DNA of 64,000 nt, from NCBI RefSeq assembly GCF_030014955.1, contig NZ_JAGRPV010000001.1, forward strand, positions 4,650,001 to 4,714,000, written 5' to 3'. The position numbers and the translations under genes are program-made. The DNA is from Cohnella hashimotonis. Its GTDB lineage: Bacteria > Bacillota > Bacilli > Paenibacillales > Paenibacillaceae. Of this stretch, positions 34,472 to 43,788 are shown one piece after another. The notes under the pieces were generated by a model. The model did not search any database, was not told the origin of the DNA, and worked only from the letters and a program-made list of their open reading frames with translations. Within the stretch, counting starts at the first letter, position 1. Each line of letters opens with the position of its first letter.

Positions 34472-37105
34472 TCAGTCGAATTGCAGTGCAATTTCAGCTT
34501 TTCCGTCGAATCGCTCGACCAGGACGGTTTGTCGCGCCACGGCATAAGTTCCGCCCATGACGCTGGCCGGAATCGTCCCCTCCGGGTGCGGGAGACGGAT
34601 GCTGACCGTATTCGGCTTCCTGTCCGAACGGCAAACGATTTTCGCCACGATCTCCTTCCGGTCCAAATGCGATTCGACGCGCAGCGAGACGGATCCGAAA
34701 TAAGTCGCGATGCCGTCCAGCTCGATGACGTTGCCGCTCTCCAGCCATTTGCTCGGAATGCCCGGCAGCAGGTTCAACCGCTCTTCCCCGTCTTCCATAT
34801 ACAGCATCCACCGGGTCTGCATGAGAAACCAGCCCTCTTCGTGCGTCTTGTGCGGGCTGGCGTGCCAGAAGTGCTCCCAAAACGTATACGTCTCCCGGTC
34901 CGCCAATCCGGCAAAGCCGTTATAATAGGCTTTCAGGAACGGCTTGACCTCGCCGCGCTTCAGATGTACCCACGGATGAATGCTGTAGTACGGCTGGCTT
35001 AGCGCGACGTTGCTGGTACACATCAATTCATGATGGTAATTCAACATGAATTCCGCCGCGGCTTCGTCCGGACGAACGACCTCTTGAAAAACGAGGTAAA
35101 GCGGGCCGAGAAGCGAATCCCGCGTGGCGACCGACCCGTGCGTCAGCCACTTGCCGCCTTCCCCGTTCACGGCGAGCGGTCCTCTGTGCTCCACCCATGG
35201 CGGGACGGTCGGCACCCAGCTCCCGTCGGCCAGCGGGACGACCGGAGAATTCGCCATCGCGGCGAACAAAGCTTGACGGATATCCGCTTTAAAAGCTTGC
35301 GCCTCGGCTTCGATCCGCGCGGAATCGCCGGGATCTACGTTTCTGAGCATTTCCGCCAATCTGCTTAGTCCCATGTACGCATACCCGTTTAACATAAAGG
35401 AACGGAACGGATCTTCCGGATCCGCCGTCTTCCCTTCCAGCATGCCGTAGCCTTTGCCCCGCAGCGCCTCCGTTTTATTGCGGTCTCTCCACTTCTCCAG
35501 ATAATCGAACGCTTTCAGCAAATGATCCTTGATCCGAACAACCCATTCGGCGTCCCGCGTATAGCGGTAATGCTCTCCGAGGCTCCACAACGCGGCGCCC
35601 GTTTCCAGCATATATCCGCCGTAATTTTGCATGAGGCCGTCGTCGTGCTGCTTATCCAGGAAAAACCGCAGCGCCCGTTCCGCAACGTCGTTCCAGCCCA
35701 TGGATTCCATGAATTGAATGATCGGCGAGCTCTCCGAGCCGATCGCCGTATACACGCCGATCGTCGGGACGATCGTTCCGCCGGGCTCCAGTCCATAAGA
35801 GACGAGATCGAGATGAAGCAAGCCTGCCTTGACCATCTCTTCGATCCGCGGCTCGGGAAGCTTGATCGAAGCCGCCCGGGACAGCTTCTCCCGCCAGAAC
35901 GCGCGGCACTCCGTCCATCGCTCCTCGAAAGACTGCCGGCTCAAGCCTTCGGCGCGTTCCCTGGAGATCGGACGGTGAGGCAGGAAAAATTCGAAGGCGA
36001 CCGACGCTCCCGGAGGAAGGAGAACGGCCATCTCTTCCATACGAAGCGGTTGTCCGCCCAACTTGGATACGCAGAAGACACGATCCTCCGAATAGCGGGC
36101 GAACCCGTTATCGCCATCAAATTCGTATTGCTTGTCGTCGTTCAGGACAAAAGCGTTGGGCACGACGTTTTTGAACCATGCGTATCTGGGCACTTTGGCG
36201 TTGTTCGTGGCGACCGCCCGGAAGTAGAGCACCGTCTCCTCGTCCCGGTTCAGCTCCTGCGGAAGAATCTGTTCCCGCAACGCCGTCTGTTCTTCCGTCA
36301 GCATATGGAAGTGGCCGAAGCCGTCGGCGGCCAGATAGTGCGTGCCGCTTAACGTATCGGCATTTAGCGGGCTGCTTTCGTAAGAGACGAACGATACCGT
36401 ATCGTAAACGACGTCGTTGTCCGAGATCGATGCGTGCAGAATGGGCAGCGTTCCGTCCTCGAGCCTGCGGGCGATTCCTTCCACGCAGCCGACGCCTCGG
36501 CCGAGCATGTACCTGTAACAGACGGGCTTGTCTTCGTTCTCGGATAGCTTCGCCTCGAAGCCGTGGAATCTCGGCTGCACCCAATCCCACAGCCGCTCCT
36601 CCCCGCCGACGCCGCGAAATCCGACGCCAAAAATCCGAACGTCGCGCGACAACCCGAGCCATGTCTGCGAAGCGAGCTTCCGCGTATGCGCGGCGGCGTT
36701 TTCGTAGCTTTCTTCCGGTTCCTCCTCGATCCGCTGCAGGTTGGTGATCAGATTCTTCGCCTTGATGTCGAGCTCGATTTGCTCGTAGGTCCGATCGTCT
36801 TCGGCTTGCGTGACGGCGACGCCGTAAGCGGGGATGTAGATCGGATAGCCCTTGTTCACGTCGCTCAGGAAAAAGCTGAACGGGTGCTGCTGCGTATCGA
36901 TCTTCACCAGGATCGCAGGCAGACGATTAGGTTCCTCCGTTTCTACGGTCACTTCCAGCCGTACCGGATTACCGTCCGTCGAGAAACGATCCCCCTCGGA
37001 CTTGCCGTTCCCCCGCACGATTGTCGTAGCGAGCGAGCCCGCCGTAGTCGTCACGGCCCCCTCGATCGGTCCAATCTTCCACTCAACCGCGATTTTTGCT
37101 TTCAT
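34472..37105 (-). CDS. Probable cytoplasmic (alpha/alpha)6 glycosidase of unidentified family, locus B
   Basis: The 877-residue protein has no signal peptide. Residues to about 400 are beta-rich. The remainder looks like an (alpha/alpha)6 barrel with many Trp, Tyr and acidic residues (GVYTAIGSESSPIIQFMESMGWND, DDGLMQNYGGYMLETGAALW, EHFWHASPHKTHEEGWFLMQ) and a short C-terminal beta domain. This layout occurs in alpha-L-rhamnosidases and related families, but I cannot place it in one. AAAGGGGCGG precedes the ATG. It is upstream of the YesM/YesN genes and has a cre-like box and candidate operator in front, so it belongs to locus B. Confidence 0.7.
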   Translation of the reverse strand: MKAKIAVEWKIGPIEGAVTTTAGSLATTIVRGNGKSEGDRFSTDGNPVRLEVTVETEEPNRLPAILVKIDTQQHPFSFFLSDVNKGYPIYIPAYGVAVTQAEDDRTYEQIELDIKAKNLITNLQRIEEEPEESYENAAAHTRKLASQTWLGLSRDVRIFGVGFRGVGGEERLWDWVQPRFHGFEAKLSENEDKPVCYRYMLGRGVGCVEGIARRLEDGTLPILHASISDNDVVYDTVSFVSYESSPLNADTLSGTHYLAADGFGHFHMLTEEQTALREQILPQELNRDEETVLYFRAVATNNAKVPRYAWFKNVVPNAFVLNDDKQYEFDGDNGFARYSEDRVFCVSKLGGQPLRMEEMAVLLPPGASVAFEFFLPHRPISRERAEGLSRQSFEERWTECRAFWREKLSRAASIKLPEPRIEEMVKAGLLHLDLVSYGLEPGGTIVPTIGVYTAIGSESSPIIQFMESMGWNDVAERALRFFLDKQHDDGLMQNYGGYMLETGAALWSLGEHYRYTRDAEWVVRIKDHLLKAFDYLEKWRDRNKTEALRGKGYGMLEGKTADPEDPFRSFMLNGYAYMGLSRLAEMLRNVDPGDSARIEAEAQAFKADIRQALFAAMANSPVVPLADGSWVPTVPPWVEHRGPLAVNGEGGKWLTHGSVATRDSLLGPLYLVFQEVVRPDEAAAEFMLNYHHELMCTSNVALSQPYYSIHPWVHLKRGEVKPFLKAYYNGFAGLADRETYTFWEHFWHASPHKTHEEGWFLMQTRWMLYMEDGEERLNLLPGIPSKWLESGNVIELDGIATYFGSVSLRVESHLDRKEIVAKIVCRSDRKPNTVSIRLPHPEGTIPASVMGGTYAVARQTVLVERFDGKAEIALQFD

Positions 37106-37207
37106 TTATTCCGCCCCTTTATGTCGCAATCGCCATTTCGGTTAATCTTCGATCGTTCGATAGGTCGATTTATTTAAATCAAATATGAAAGATAATCGAA
37201 CCCTAAG

Positions 37208-37221
37208 TGAAAGCGCTAACA
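37208..37221. promoter_or_regulatory. cre-like CcpA box before the 877-residue gene
   Basis: TGAAAGCGCTAACA matches all 14 positions of TGWAANCGNTNWCA. It lies 103 bases upstream of the start codon and just downstream of a possible -10 box (TATAGT on the minus strand, 37233-37238). This is the best cre match in the window. Confidence 0.7.
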
Positions 37222-37259
37222 GACATAATTCTACTATAGCCTGGGGCGAGAAAATACGA

Positions 37260-37297
37260 TTGTACAATGCTTACGTTTTCTTTTGGACTTTTTTTAC
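37260..37297. promoter_or_regulatory. Candidate YesN operator, copy 2
   Basis: TTGTACAATGCTTACG, a five-base spacer, then TTTTGGACTTTTTTTAC. The second block is identical over 17 bases to the copy at 30979-31015, and the first agrees at 13 of 16. It lies about 155 bases upstream of the 877-residue gene. Confidence 0.45.
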
Positions 37298-37341
37298 TTG
37301 GGGGAAGTCGTTTGCCAGAACTAGCCATTCAAAAAAGTTGA

Positions 37342-38144
37342 TTGTTTACGCGGATAGCCGACGGCACACATCTGTCTGTCAACGCCCAAGAGGCGGTCGT
37401 CGCATCGGGCGAATGCATCGTGCTGGATACCTACCGGCCCGGAGCATATACGGAGGTGGTCTACTGCGTCGATTTCGGGCAAAAGCAGCGAGGAAGATTG
37501 CGGTTCGCGTATGCGGGAGCGCATGAGGACGCGGTGCCGTTCGATGCCTGCGACTCGACATTGGCTTGCCCGGCCATCGGTATAAGAGGCGTGTTTTTCG
37601 ATGGCAACGATGTTCGCAATTTTCGATGGGCGGTCATACGGTGGGCCAGTGGCTGGGGGACGGAACGCCAAGCTTCAACGACGATTCTCAGCCTCATGTC
37701 GATCAGCTGCTTCATTACGTACCGTTTACCCCGACCTTTGTCGTTATTCAGGCGCCGATCGTGAACGAGTACCTTCGCCAGACGCCTCTGGCGGTTTTTT
37801 GGGATAACCTACTCACCTTGACCGGGAAGCTGAGAAGGCATTTCAATGCTGACGGAGAAGACAGAACGGACCTTCTGCTGCTGACGACGCCCGGCGACAA
37901 GCGTATCGCATTCGAAGGCGCGCCGTCGGCCGCGATCGGATACGAGGATTATTACGAGACTTTGAGAGCTTTCTCCCGTACAAGCGGTTTCGGCTTGATC
38001 GATTTTGCCAAGTACTTCGCGGACTGCGTACACCAGGGATTGTTGGATTACGAGCTGCTGTTCGACGATCCCATACATCCCAGCCCGTTCGTCAACGAGT
38101 TCATCGCCTGCAAGCTTGGGCAAGCCATTGATTTGCTTATGTAG
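37342..38144 (+). pseudogene. Truncated, frameshifted SGNH hydrolase remnant
   Basis: The reading matches the C-terminal half of the SGNH hydrolase at 3469-4896. The first part (to about 37622) ends GNDVRNF and the rest, beginning FSMGGHTVGQWLGDGT, continues in the next frame to the stop. The intact copy has five T in the AATTTTTCG context where this copy has four, so a one-base loss explains the shift. The N-terminal 200 or so residues, with the catalytic GDS serine, are absent; an in-frame stop precedes 37342. The Asp-x-x-His end (DDPIHPSPF) remains. It is not expected to be active. Confidence 0.85.
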
Positions 38145-38201
38145 TTCGCTGTGACAGCGACCACTCGCAATTCGATAAACACTTGCCCGGCGATCATTTC
38201 T

Positions 38202-39350
38202 TTACCACTCCGCTACGCTGCCGTCTTGATGGCGCCATATCGGATTTTTCCAGTCGTGTCCGATATGGGCCATCTTCCGCACGTGCGCCTCATCGATCTC
38301 GATACCGAGTCCAGGACCGTCCGGGATCGTGACGAAGCCATCCACGTAATTGAAGACGGACGGATCGACGATGTAGTCGAGCAGGTCATTGCCTTCGTTG
38401 TAGTGAATCCCCAGGCTCTGCTCTTGTATAACCGCATTATGGCAAGTCGCGTCCACTTGCAGGCAAGCAGCCAGCGCGATCGGTCCGAGCGGACAGTGCA
38501 ACGCAAGCGCTACGTCGTAAGCTTCCGCCATGCTCGCGATTTTTTTGCACTCGGTGATGCCGCCTGCATGCGACACGTCCGGTTGAATGATATCGGCGTA
38601 TCCGTCCGCGAGCAGCCTTTTGAAGTCCCACCGCGAGAACATCCGCTCGCCGGTCGCGATCGGGATATTCGTAGCGGACGCGATCTCCCGAAGCGCCTCG
38701 TTGTTCTCCGGGAGCACGGGCTCCTCGAGGAACATCGGACGGAATACTTCCAGTTCCTTGGCCAGAATCTTCGCCATCGGCTTGTGAACGCGGCCGTGGA
38801 AATCGATGCCGATGCCCAAATACGGACCGACAGCTCCGCGGACCGCAGCCACTCTCTTCAGCACTTCGTCGATCTTTTCGTACGAATCGATATATTGCAA
38901 TTCCTCCGTCGCGTTCATCTTGACGGCGGTGAAGCCTTCGGACTGCGCGCGCAGCGCGGCTTCCCCCACATCGGAGGGGCGATCCCCGCCGATCCAGGAA
39001 TATACCTTGATCTTCTGGCGGCAGGCTCCGCCCATCAGCTGATAGATTGGGGCTTGGTGGTATTTCCCCTTAATATCCCACAGCGCTTGATCGATTCCCG
39101 CGATGGCGCTCATCAACACGGGACCGCCGCGATAGAAGCCGCCCCTGTACATCGCCTGCCAATGATCCTCGATCGCGAGCGGATCCTTGCCGATCAGGTA
39201 CCCGCTCAACTCTTCGACCGCGGCTCGCACCGCGCGCGCTCTGCCTTCCACGATCGGCTCTCCCCAGCCCGTTATCCCTTCATCCGTATCGATCTTCAGG
39301 AACAGCCATCTTGGCGGCACGACAAACAATTCCATACCCGTAATTTTCAT
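38202..39350 (-). CDS. dgoD: D-galactonate dehydratase (enolase superfamily)
   Basis: The 382-residue enzyme would convert D-galactonate to 2-dehydro-3-deoxy-galactonate. It matches the remembered E. coli DgoD almost end to end: [89 protein letters not shown] and a final [11 protein letters not shown]. The metal-binding Asp and two Glu, and both catalytic His, are present. The start overlaps the GntR stop (ATGA). No kinase or aldolase for the product is in the window, so later steps must be encoded elsewhere. Confidence 0.93.
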   Translation of the reverse strand: MKITGMELFVVPPRWLFLKIDTDEGITGWGEPIVEGRARAVRAAVEELSGYLIGKDPLAIEDHWQAMYRGGFYRGGPVLMSAIAGIDQALWDIKGKYHQAPIYQLMGGACRQKIKVYSWIGGDRPSDVGEAALRAQSEGFTAVKMNATEELQYIDSYEKIDEVLKRVAAVRGAVGPYLGIGIDFHGRVHKPMAKILAKELEVFRPMFLEEPVLPENNEALREIASATNIPIATGERMFSRWDFKRLLADGYADIIQPDVSHAGGITECKKIASMAEAYDVALALHCPLGPIALAACLQVDATCHNAVIQEQSLGIHYNEGNDLLDYIVDPSVFNYVDGFVTIPDGPGLGIEIDEAHVRKMAHIGHDWKNPIWRHQDGSVAEW

Positions 39351-40027
39351 GATCCGCTTCCCTTCGCTTGAATGGCATTGATCATATCTTGAATATGAGA
39401 CTTCATGAGCGTTCTTGCTTGCTCCGCCTCCCGCTCGCGGATCGCGATGGCGATCAATCGATGATAACCGGCAGCCTTCTCCCGCATATACGGCAGCTTA
39501 TCCGTCTCCCTCCTTCCTTGCGCCGACAAATCCGCCACGACGGACAGCATTTGGGCAAGCAGCGGGTTGCCTGCGCCTTCAGCGATCTCCTGATGATAGC
39601 GGACATCCGTCTGAAAATGCGCCTCGCCTCGCTCCATCTGCGCTTCCATCAGATCCGACAAATCACGGATCGACTTGGCCTGGGCCGCAGACGCCCGCAT
39701 GGCGCAATAAGCCGCCAGCTCCGGCTCGATCGCAAGGCGCGCCTCCAGCAGCTCAAGCAGCGAACGCGTCTCCATTCCTTTGATCGGAGCCATCGGATCT
39801 TCGAGAAGACTCGGATCGTTGCGGACGAAAATGCCTCTGCCATGCTCGATACTGACGACGCTCCGGCTCTCGAGCAGACGCAGTGCTTCCCTTACTGCAG
39901 TCAGACTGAGTCCGTACAGCGACGCCAATTCCTGCATCGTCGGCAGGCGTTCGCCGGGCTTCCACGCTCCGGCGCGGATTTGTTCCTGTATTTGCTCGAT
40001 TACTTCTTCATGAGCCAGCTTCTTCAT
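39347..40027 (-). CDS. GntR/FadR-family regulator, probable DgoR-like
   Basis: The 226-residue protein has an N-terminal winged helix ([32 protein letters not shown]) and a C-terminal all-helical FCD effector domain with metal-ligand-type His residues ([30 protein letters not shown]). GGGAG lies before the ATG. It overlaps dgoD by four bases, and in other bacteria the dgo genes are controlled by such a regulator binding galactonate. It is therefore likely to be a local repressor of this two-gene operon. Confidence 0.88.
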   Translation of the reverse strand: MKKLAHEEVIEQIQEQIRAGAWKPGERLPTMQELASLYGLSLTAVREALRLLESRSVVSIEHGRGIFVRNDPSLLEDPMAPIKGMETRSLLELLEARLAIEPELAAYCAMRASAAQAKSIRDLSDLMEAQMERGEAHFQTDVRYHQEIAEGAGNPLLAQMLSVVADLSAQGRRETDKLPYMREKAAGYHRLIAIAIREREAEQARTLMKSHIQDMINAIQAKGSGS

Positions 40028-40063
40028 CAGCGTCTCCCGTACAGCATTTTGCTAATTGATATG

Positions 40064-40082
40064 ATCTTATATCGACTAAGAT
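40064..40082. promoter_or_regulatory. Candidate GntR operator
   Basis: ATCTTA and TAAGAT form an inverted repeat with a seven-base spacer, 37 bases upstream of the GntR start in an AT-rich promoter region. The position suits self-repression. Nothing confirms binding. Confidence 0.4.
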
Positions 40083-40229
40083 AATATCTTTATTTTCGAT
40101 TTGTCAATCCTTGCATTTGCGGCAGGCAGAAATCTACTTTGTTCAATTTGATCCCGGCAGCGGCTATAATCAAGTTGATCGCAAGATGAAGTTCCTGCCA
40201 AATGGCGAAAATAGGAGGCTCGTAAAAGG

Positions 40230-41213
40230 ATGAGCATGCGCAAACGTACGATAATCGGCATCGATCAACCCTGCTCGGTCATCGTCATGGGCGGCGTTCC
40301 GCTCGGGACGCGGCTGGACGAGCGGCAGTCCATGCGGCTGCTGGATCTCTATGCGGATGCCGGAGGCAACATGGTCGATACGGCCGAAGTTTACGGCAGC
40401 TGGGTGCCGGGCAAGGCGAACGCGAGCGAGCTCGTGATCGGTAAATGGATGAAGTCGCGCGGCAACAGAAGCCGCATGATCGTGACGACCAAGGGCGGTC
40501 ATCCGGATCTGGGATCGATGAGCGTCTCCAGGCTTCAGGCGGCCGACATCAGAGCCGACGCCGAAGGCAGTTTGCGCCGGCTGCAGGTCGACGCGATCGA
40601 CCTGTACTGGCTGCATCGCGACGACCGGTCGATCCCGGTCGCCGAGCTGCTCGGCTCGCTCGGCAGGCTGGTCGAGGACGGCATCATCAGGAGCTTCGGC
40701 TGCTCCAATTGGGAGACGGACCGGATCGCGGAGGCGAATCGCCTGGCGGCGGAGCAAGGCTTGCCGATGTTCGCCGCCAATCAGGCATGGTGGAGCCTCG
40801 CAAGCCTGGATTCGGCGCATATCGAGGATCCGACCGTCGTCGTGCTGGACGAGGGGATGTACCGTTATCATGCGGAGACGAGCCTGCCGCTCTTCGCCTA
40901 CTCGTCGCTGGCCAAGGGCTTGTTCGCCAAGATGGAAGCCGCCGACCATGCGGGGAACGCTTATGAGGCGCCGCCCTTGTACGGTCTTCCGGCGAATAAG
41001 CGCCGGTTCGAGCAAGCGAGGCTTATCGCCTCGGATCGAGGCGTATCGATCTCGCAGGTCGCCCTCTCCTATATCGTCTCGCGCTCTTTCCCCGCCTTTG
41101 CCGTCGTTGGTGCGACTGACGAATCGCAGCTCGCGGACAGCCTCGGCGCAGGAGATTTGATGCTCGGCGATGAGGAGCTTGCCCTGCTCGATAACTGCCA
41201 ATTTTCCGGATAA
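40230..41213 (+). CDS. Aldo/keto reductase
   Basis: The 327-residue protein has an aldo/keto reductase barrel. The catalytic tetrad is visible as D and Y in VDTAEVYG, K in IVTTKGG and H in YWLHRDD. NADPH-contacting segments near the end (AVVGATDESQLADSL) fit. It should reduce or oxidise a sugar or other carbonyl in the cytoplasm. It is divergent from the dgoD operon, so a role with sugar acids or aldoses is possible, but the substrate cannot be read. A strong terminator follows. Confidence 0.88.
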   Translation: MSMRKRTIIGIDQPCSVIVMGGVPLGTRLDERQSMRLLDLYADAGGNMVDTAEVYGSWVPGKANASELVIGKWMKSRGNRSRMIVTTKGGHPDLGSMSVSRLQAADIRADAEGSLRRLQVDAIDLYWLHRDDRSIPVAELLGSLGRLVEDGIIRSFGCSNWETDRIAEANRLAAEQGLPMFAANQAWWSLASLDSAHIEDPTVVVLDEGMYRYHAETSLPLFAYSSLAKGLFAKMEAADHAGNAYEAPPLYGLPANKRRFEQARLIASDRGVSISQVALSYIVSRSFPAFAVVGATDESQLADSLGAGDLMLGDEELALLDNCQFSG

Positions 41214-41218
41214 ATCAA

Positions 41219-41252
41219 GCCGCGCCCCCTTCGCAGGAGGCGCGGCGTTTTC
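41219..41252 (+). terminator. Intrinsic terminator after the aldo/keto reductase gene
   Basis: GCCGCGCC (41219-41226) pairs with GGCGCGGC (41239-41246), followed by a T-rich tail. Confidence 0.8.
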
Positions 41253-41317
41253 ATTTTCGCGGCTGTTGTCACCTTATCGAGCCCAGGCAATATGCTGTAG
41301 CAAAAGGAGGATGCGCC

Positions 41318-42064
41318 ATGTCGCTTTTGCTGCAGCCTGCCGATATCGAAAACGCCGAGCCCGCGCCGGAAGCGTGGAAAAAAGAGGCGTTTCGTGCATT
41401 TGCGGCCAAGATGTCCGACCGGAAAGCCCGCTTCCCTTGCATTCCGGCTACGCAAGCTTTCGCGCTGGGTCACCTGCGATACGGGTTCGTCGCGAGACCC
41501 TGGCATCCATCCGCAGCCGGGGAGCTGGGCGAGCTCGTCGCCGAATACGGCAAAGCGTCGCGCCGGTTCGGCGATTATTCGTCTTTGATCGTATTTTTTG
41601 ACCGGGAGCCGGACGAAAAGGATGTTCTGGCCTACGAGGCGAAATTTTGGGACTTGTTAAGCGAAGCGAGCCGCATGGACCAAGCGGCATGGCCTGCGGA
41701 CATTCCCGAGGACACCGGACAGCCGATATGGGAGTATTGCTTCGACAACGAACGGTACTTCGTATACTGCGCGACGCCGGCGCATCGCTCCCGCCAGAGC
41801 CGCCACTTCCCGTTTTTTATGCTCGCCTTGACGCCTCGCTGGGTATTGGATCGCTGGCACGCGCATCCCGCACGCGCGGCCGCTACGGCTCCCCTTATCC
41901 GCGCCCGCTTGGCCGCCTACGACGAAGCGCCGGCGCATCCCGAACTGAAGCCTTACGGCTCGCAGGGGAATCTCGAGTACAAGCAATACTTTCTGCGGGA
42001 CGACGACACAGCGTTGACGGGCTGTCCTTTTCACCGCGAATTAAAGAAAGAGCATGCGGAATAA
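41318..42064 (+). CDS. YqcI/YcgG-family protein
   Basis: The 248-residue protein has the features I associate with the YqcI/YcgG family: FPCIPATQAFALGHLRYGF near the start, FPFFMLALTPRWVLD in the middle, a final GCPFH and a Cys pair. AAGGAGG sits seven bases before the ATG. The family has no firmly known function. The flanking genes (aldo/keto reductase, fucosidase) do not clearly relate to it. Confidence 0.75.
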   Translation: MSLLLQPADIENAEPAPEAWKKEAFRAFAAKMSDRKARFPCIPATQAFALGHLRYGFVARPWHPSAAGELGELVAEYGKASRRFGDYSSLIVFFDREPDEKDVLAYEAKFWDLLSEASRMDQAAWPADIPEDTGQPIWEYCFDNERYFVYCATPAHRSRQSRHFPFFMLALTPRWVLDRWHAHPARAAATAPLIRARLAAYDEAPAHPELKPYGSQGNLEYKQYFLRDDDTALTGCPFHRELKKEHAE

Positions 42065-42147
42065 AAACGTTAGCCGCTCCTGTCCGCGTGAACGGGGATC
42101 TGCAACGATCAATCGATCGGTCGGCCGTCCGTGCCGACTGTCTCTCC

Positions 42148-43641
42148 CTAATCCTCGAGCTCGACGGCAAGCGCATGGACGTACGGCGTCGGCCGCCGTT
42201 CGGGCAGGCGCACGATCAACGCTCCGTCAGGCTGTTCAAACGGGACTTCGCCGGCGCCGAGCAGCTTGACCGACTTGACCCGATCCGCTTCCGTCAGCGT
42301 GCGTATCATCGCGATTCCGTCTGCCGGCCAGCGCATCTGGAAGGCATAGAGCATGTTGCCGCGCCGCGTAAACCGGAAATCCGCCGGCGTCCAATCGACG
42401 GCATCTTCCTTGAAGTGGTCGATCACGACGCTTGAAGGCCCCTCGCCGAATACGCGAAACGGGCGCGTTCCATAGACGGCCTCCTCGTTGATGCTTCTCC
42501 AAGCGGCCATTTCCCGCAGCAGATAAGTGCACTCGTCGTCCAGCGTGCCGTCCGGCTTCTGCGGAATGTTGAGCAGCAGATTGCCGTTTTTGGAGATGAT
42601 GTCCACCAAAATTTCAATGACATGCGCCGGCGTCTTATAAACCGCGCGCACGTCATAGAACCAACCGCCGACGCAGGTGTCCGTCTGCCAGGGCTCGGGC
42701 TTGATGTCGCTCTCCTGGCTGCGCTCGATATCCAAAATGCCGATGGAATAGACGCTCTGCCGCCGATCCTTCTGATTGTATACCGCCTGGTTGACCCCTC
42801 CGTGCAGGCTTGCGCTCTTGTTGTACAAGTAGGCGACCGCCTCCAGCCCGGCTTCGAACACGGCCGCCTCGTCCGACTCCGTCGCGCTCTCCTCGATTCT
42901 GCCGAAGGGCAGGGCGCCGTCGGAGTAGAGCAGGTCCGGCTCATATCGATCGATCAGCTCTTTCATAACCGCCAGCCAATGCCGGTGCCAGCCTTCGTTC
43001 GTCGTATACCAGGGCTCAAGGTCGTGCATGTCTTTGTTCGGGCCGTAGTGCTCCCGGTTGGGCAAGTACAAATCTTCGTAAGCCGGGTCGTTGCCGTCAT
43101 ACGGAACGTTGGCATACAGGCCCGCTTTATCGCCGCCTTTGTTCGGCACAAACCAGCTGAAGGTCGCCCCCATATGCTCGGTCAGACCGAAAGGCAAGCC
43201 TTTCTTTAAAGCCGCCGCTCTCCACAGAGCTACGATGTCCTTCTTCGGTCCCATCTGCGCCGCATTCCACCGATGCAGCTTGGAGTCGTAATTAAAGAAG
43301 TTGTCATGGTGCATGGCCTGCGCGACGAAGTACTTGGCGCCCGCTGCCGCATACAGCTCCATTAAGGCGTCCGGATCGAACCTTTCGGCCTTCCAGCGCT
43401 GAACGATGTCCTTGTAGCCGAATTCGGACGGATGTCCGTACACGCGGGCGTGGTGGCGATATTGGTCCGTATTTTCGATATACATATTACGGGCGTACCA
43501 GTCGCCGAACATCGGGACGGACTGCGGTCCCCAATGGGACCAGATGCCAAGCTTCGCATCCCTGAACCATGCCGGGCACTCAAACGTTCTTAACGAATCA
43601 AAGGTCGGTTGGAACGGTCCGTTTTTAAAATCAGCTTTCAA
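42148..43641 (-). CDS. Alpha-L-fucosidase-like glycosidase (GH29)
   Basis: This protein of about 497 residues has the GH29 barrel: AWFRDAKLGIWSHWGPQSVP near the start, AKYFVAQAMHHDNFFNYDS, and DLLYSDGALPFG with the probable nucleophile Asp. It should remove L-fucose (or a related 6-deoxy sugar) from oligosaccharides, inside the cell as there is no signal peptide. TTG at 43641 is chosen because GGAGG lies eight bases upstream; a GTG at 43650 overlaps that site. The divergent AraC gene is its likely regulator. Confidence 0.85.
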   Translation of the reverse strand: MKADFKNGPFQPTFDSLRTFECPAWFRDAKLGIWSHWGPQSVPMFGDWYARNMYIENTDQYRHHARVYGHPSEFGYKDIVQRWKAERFDPDALMELYAAAGAKYFVAQAMHHDNFFNYDSKLHRWNAAQMGPKKDIVALWRAAALKKGLPFGLTEHMGATFSWFVPNKGGDKAGLYANVPYDGNDPAYEDLYLPNREHYGPNKDMHDLEPWYTTNEGWHRHWLAVMKELIDRYEPDLLYSDGALPFGRIEESATESDEAAVFEAGLEAVAYLYNKSASLHGGVNQAVYNQKDRRQSVYSIGILDIERSQESDIKPEPWQTDTCVGGWFYDVRAVYKTPAHVIEILVDIISKNGNLLLNIPQKPDGTLDDECTYLLREMAAWRSINEEAVYGTRPFRVFGEGPSSVVIDHFKEDAVDWTPADFRFTRRGNMLYAFQMRWPADGIAMIRTLTEADRVKSVKLLGAGEVPFEQPDGALIVRLPERRPTPYVHALAVELED

Positions 43642-43788
43642 CAAAAGCACCTCCGGTTGTCCGATTCATATGGAGACAGTCCCGTTTCAAAGGGGACAGA
43701 CCCATGGTAGCACCGGTATGCTATGCTGAAGAAGATACAAACCTAACCATTGCTTGTATAAAACTAACCATCCTTGCAGGTGAAAAAA

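Noticed and set aside
37342..37764. Independent small gene in the first frame of the SGNH remnant
   Set aside because: After about residue 93 it continues only in a shifted frame, and its earlier part aligns with the middle of the intact SGNH hydrolase.
43670..43705. GGAGACAGTCCC / GGGGACAGACCC repeats between the fucosidase and AraC genes
   Set aside because: Short and imperfect. They could be a small operator or a common repeat, but nothing distinguishes these.
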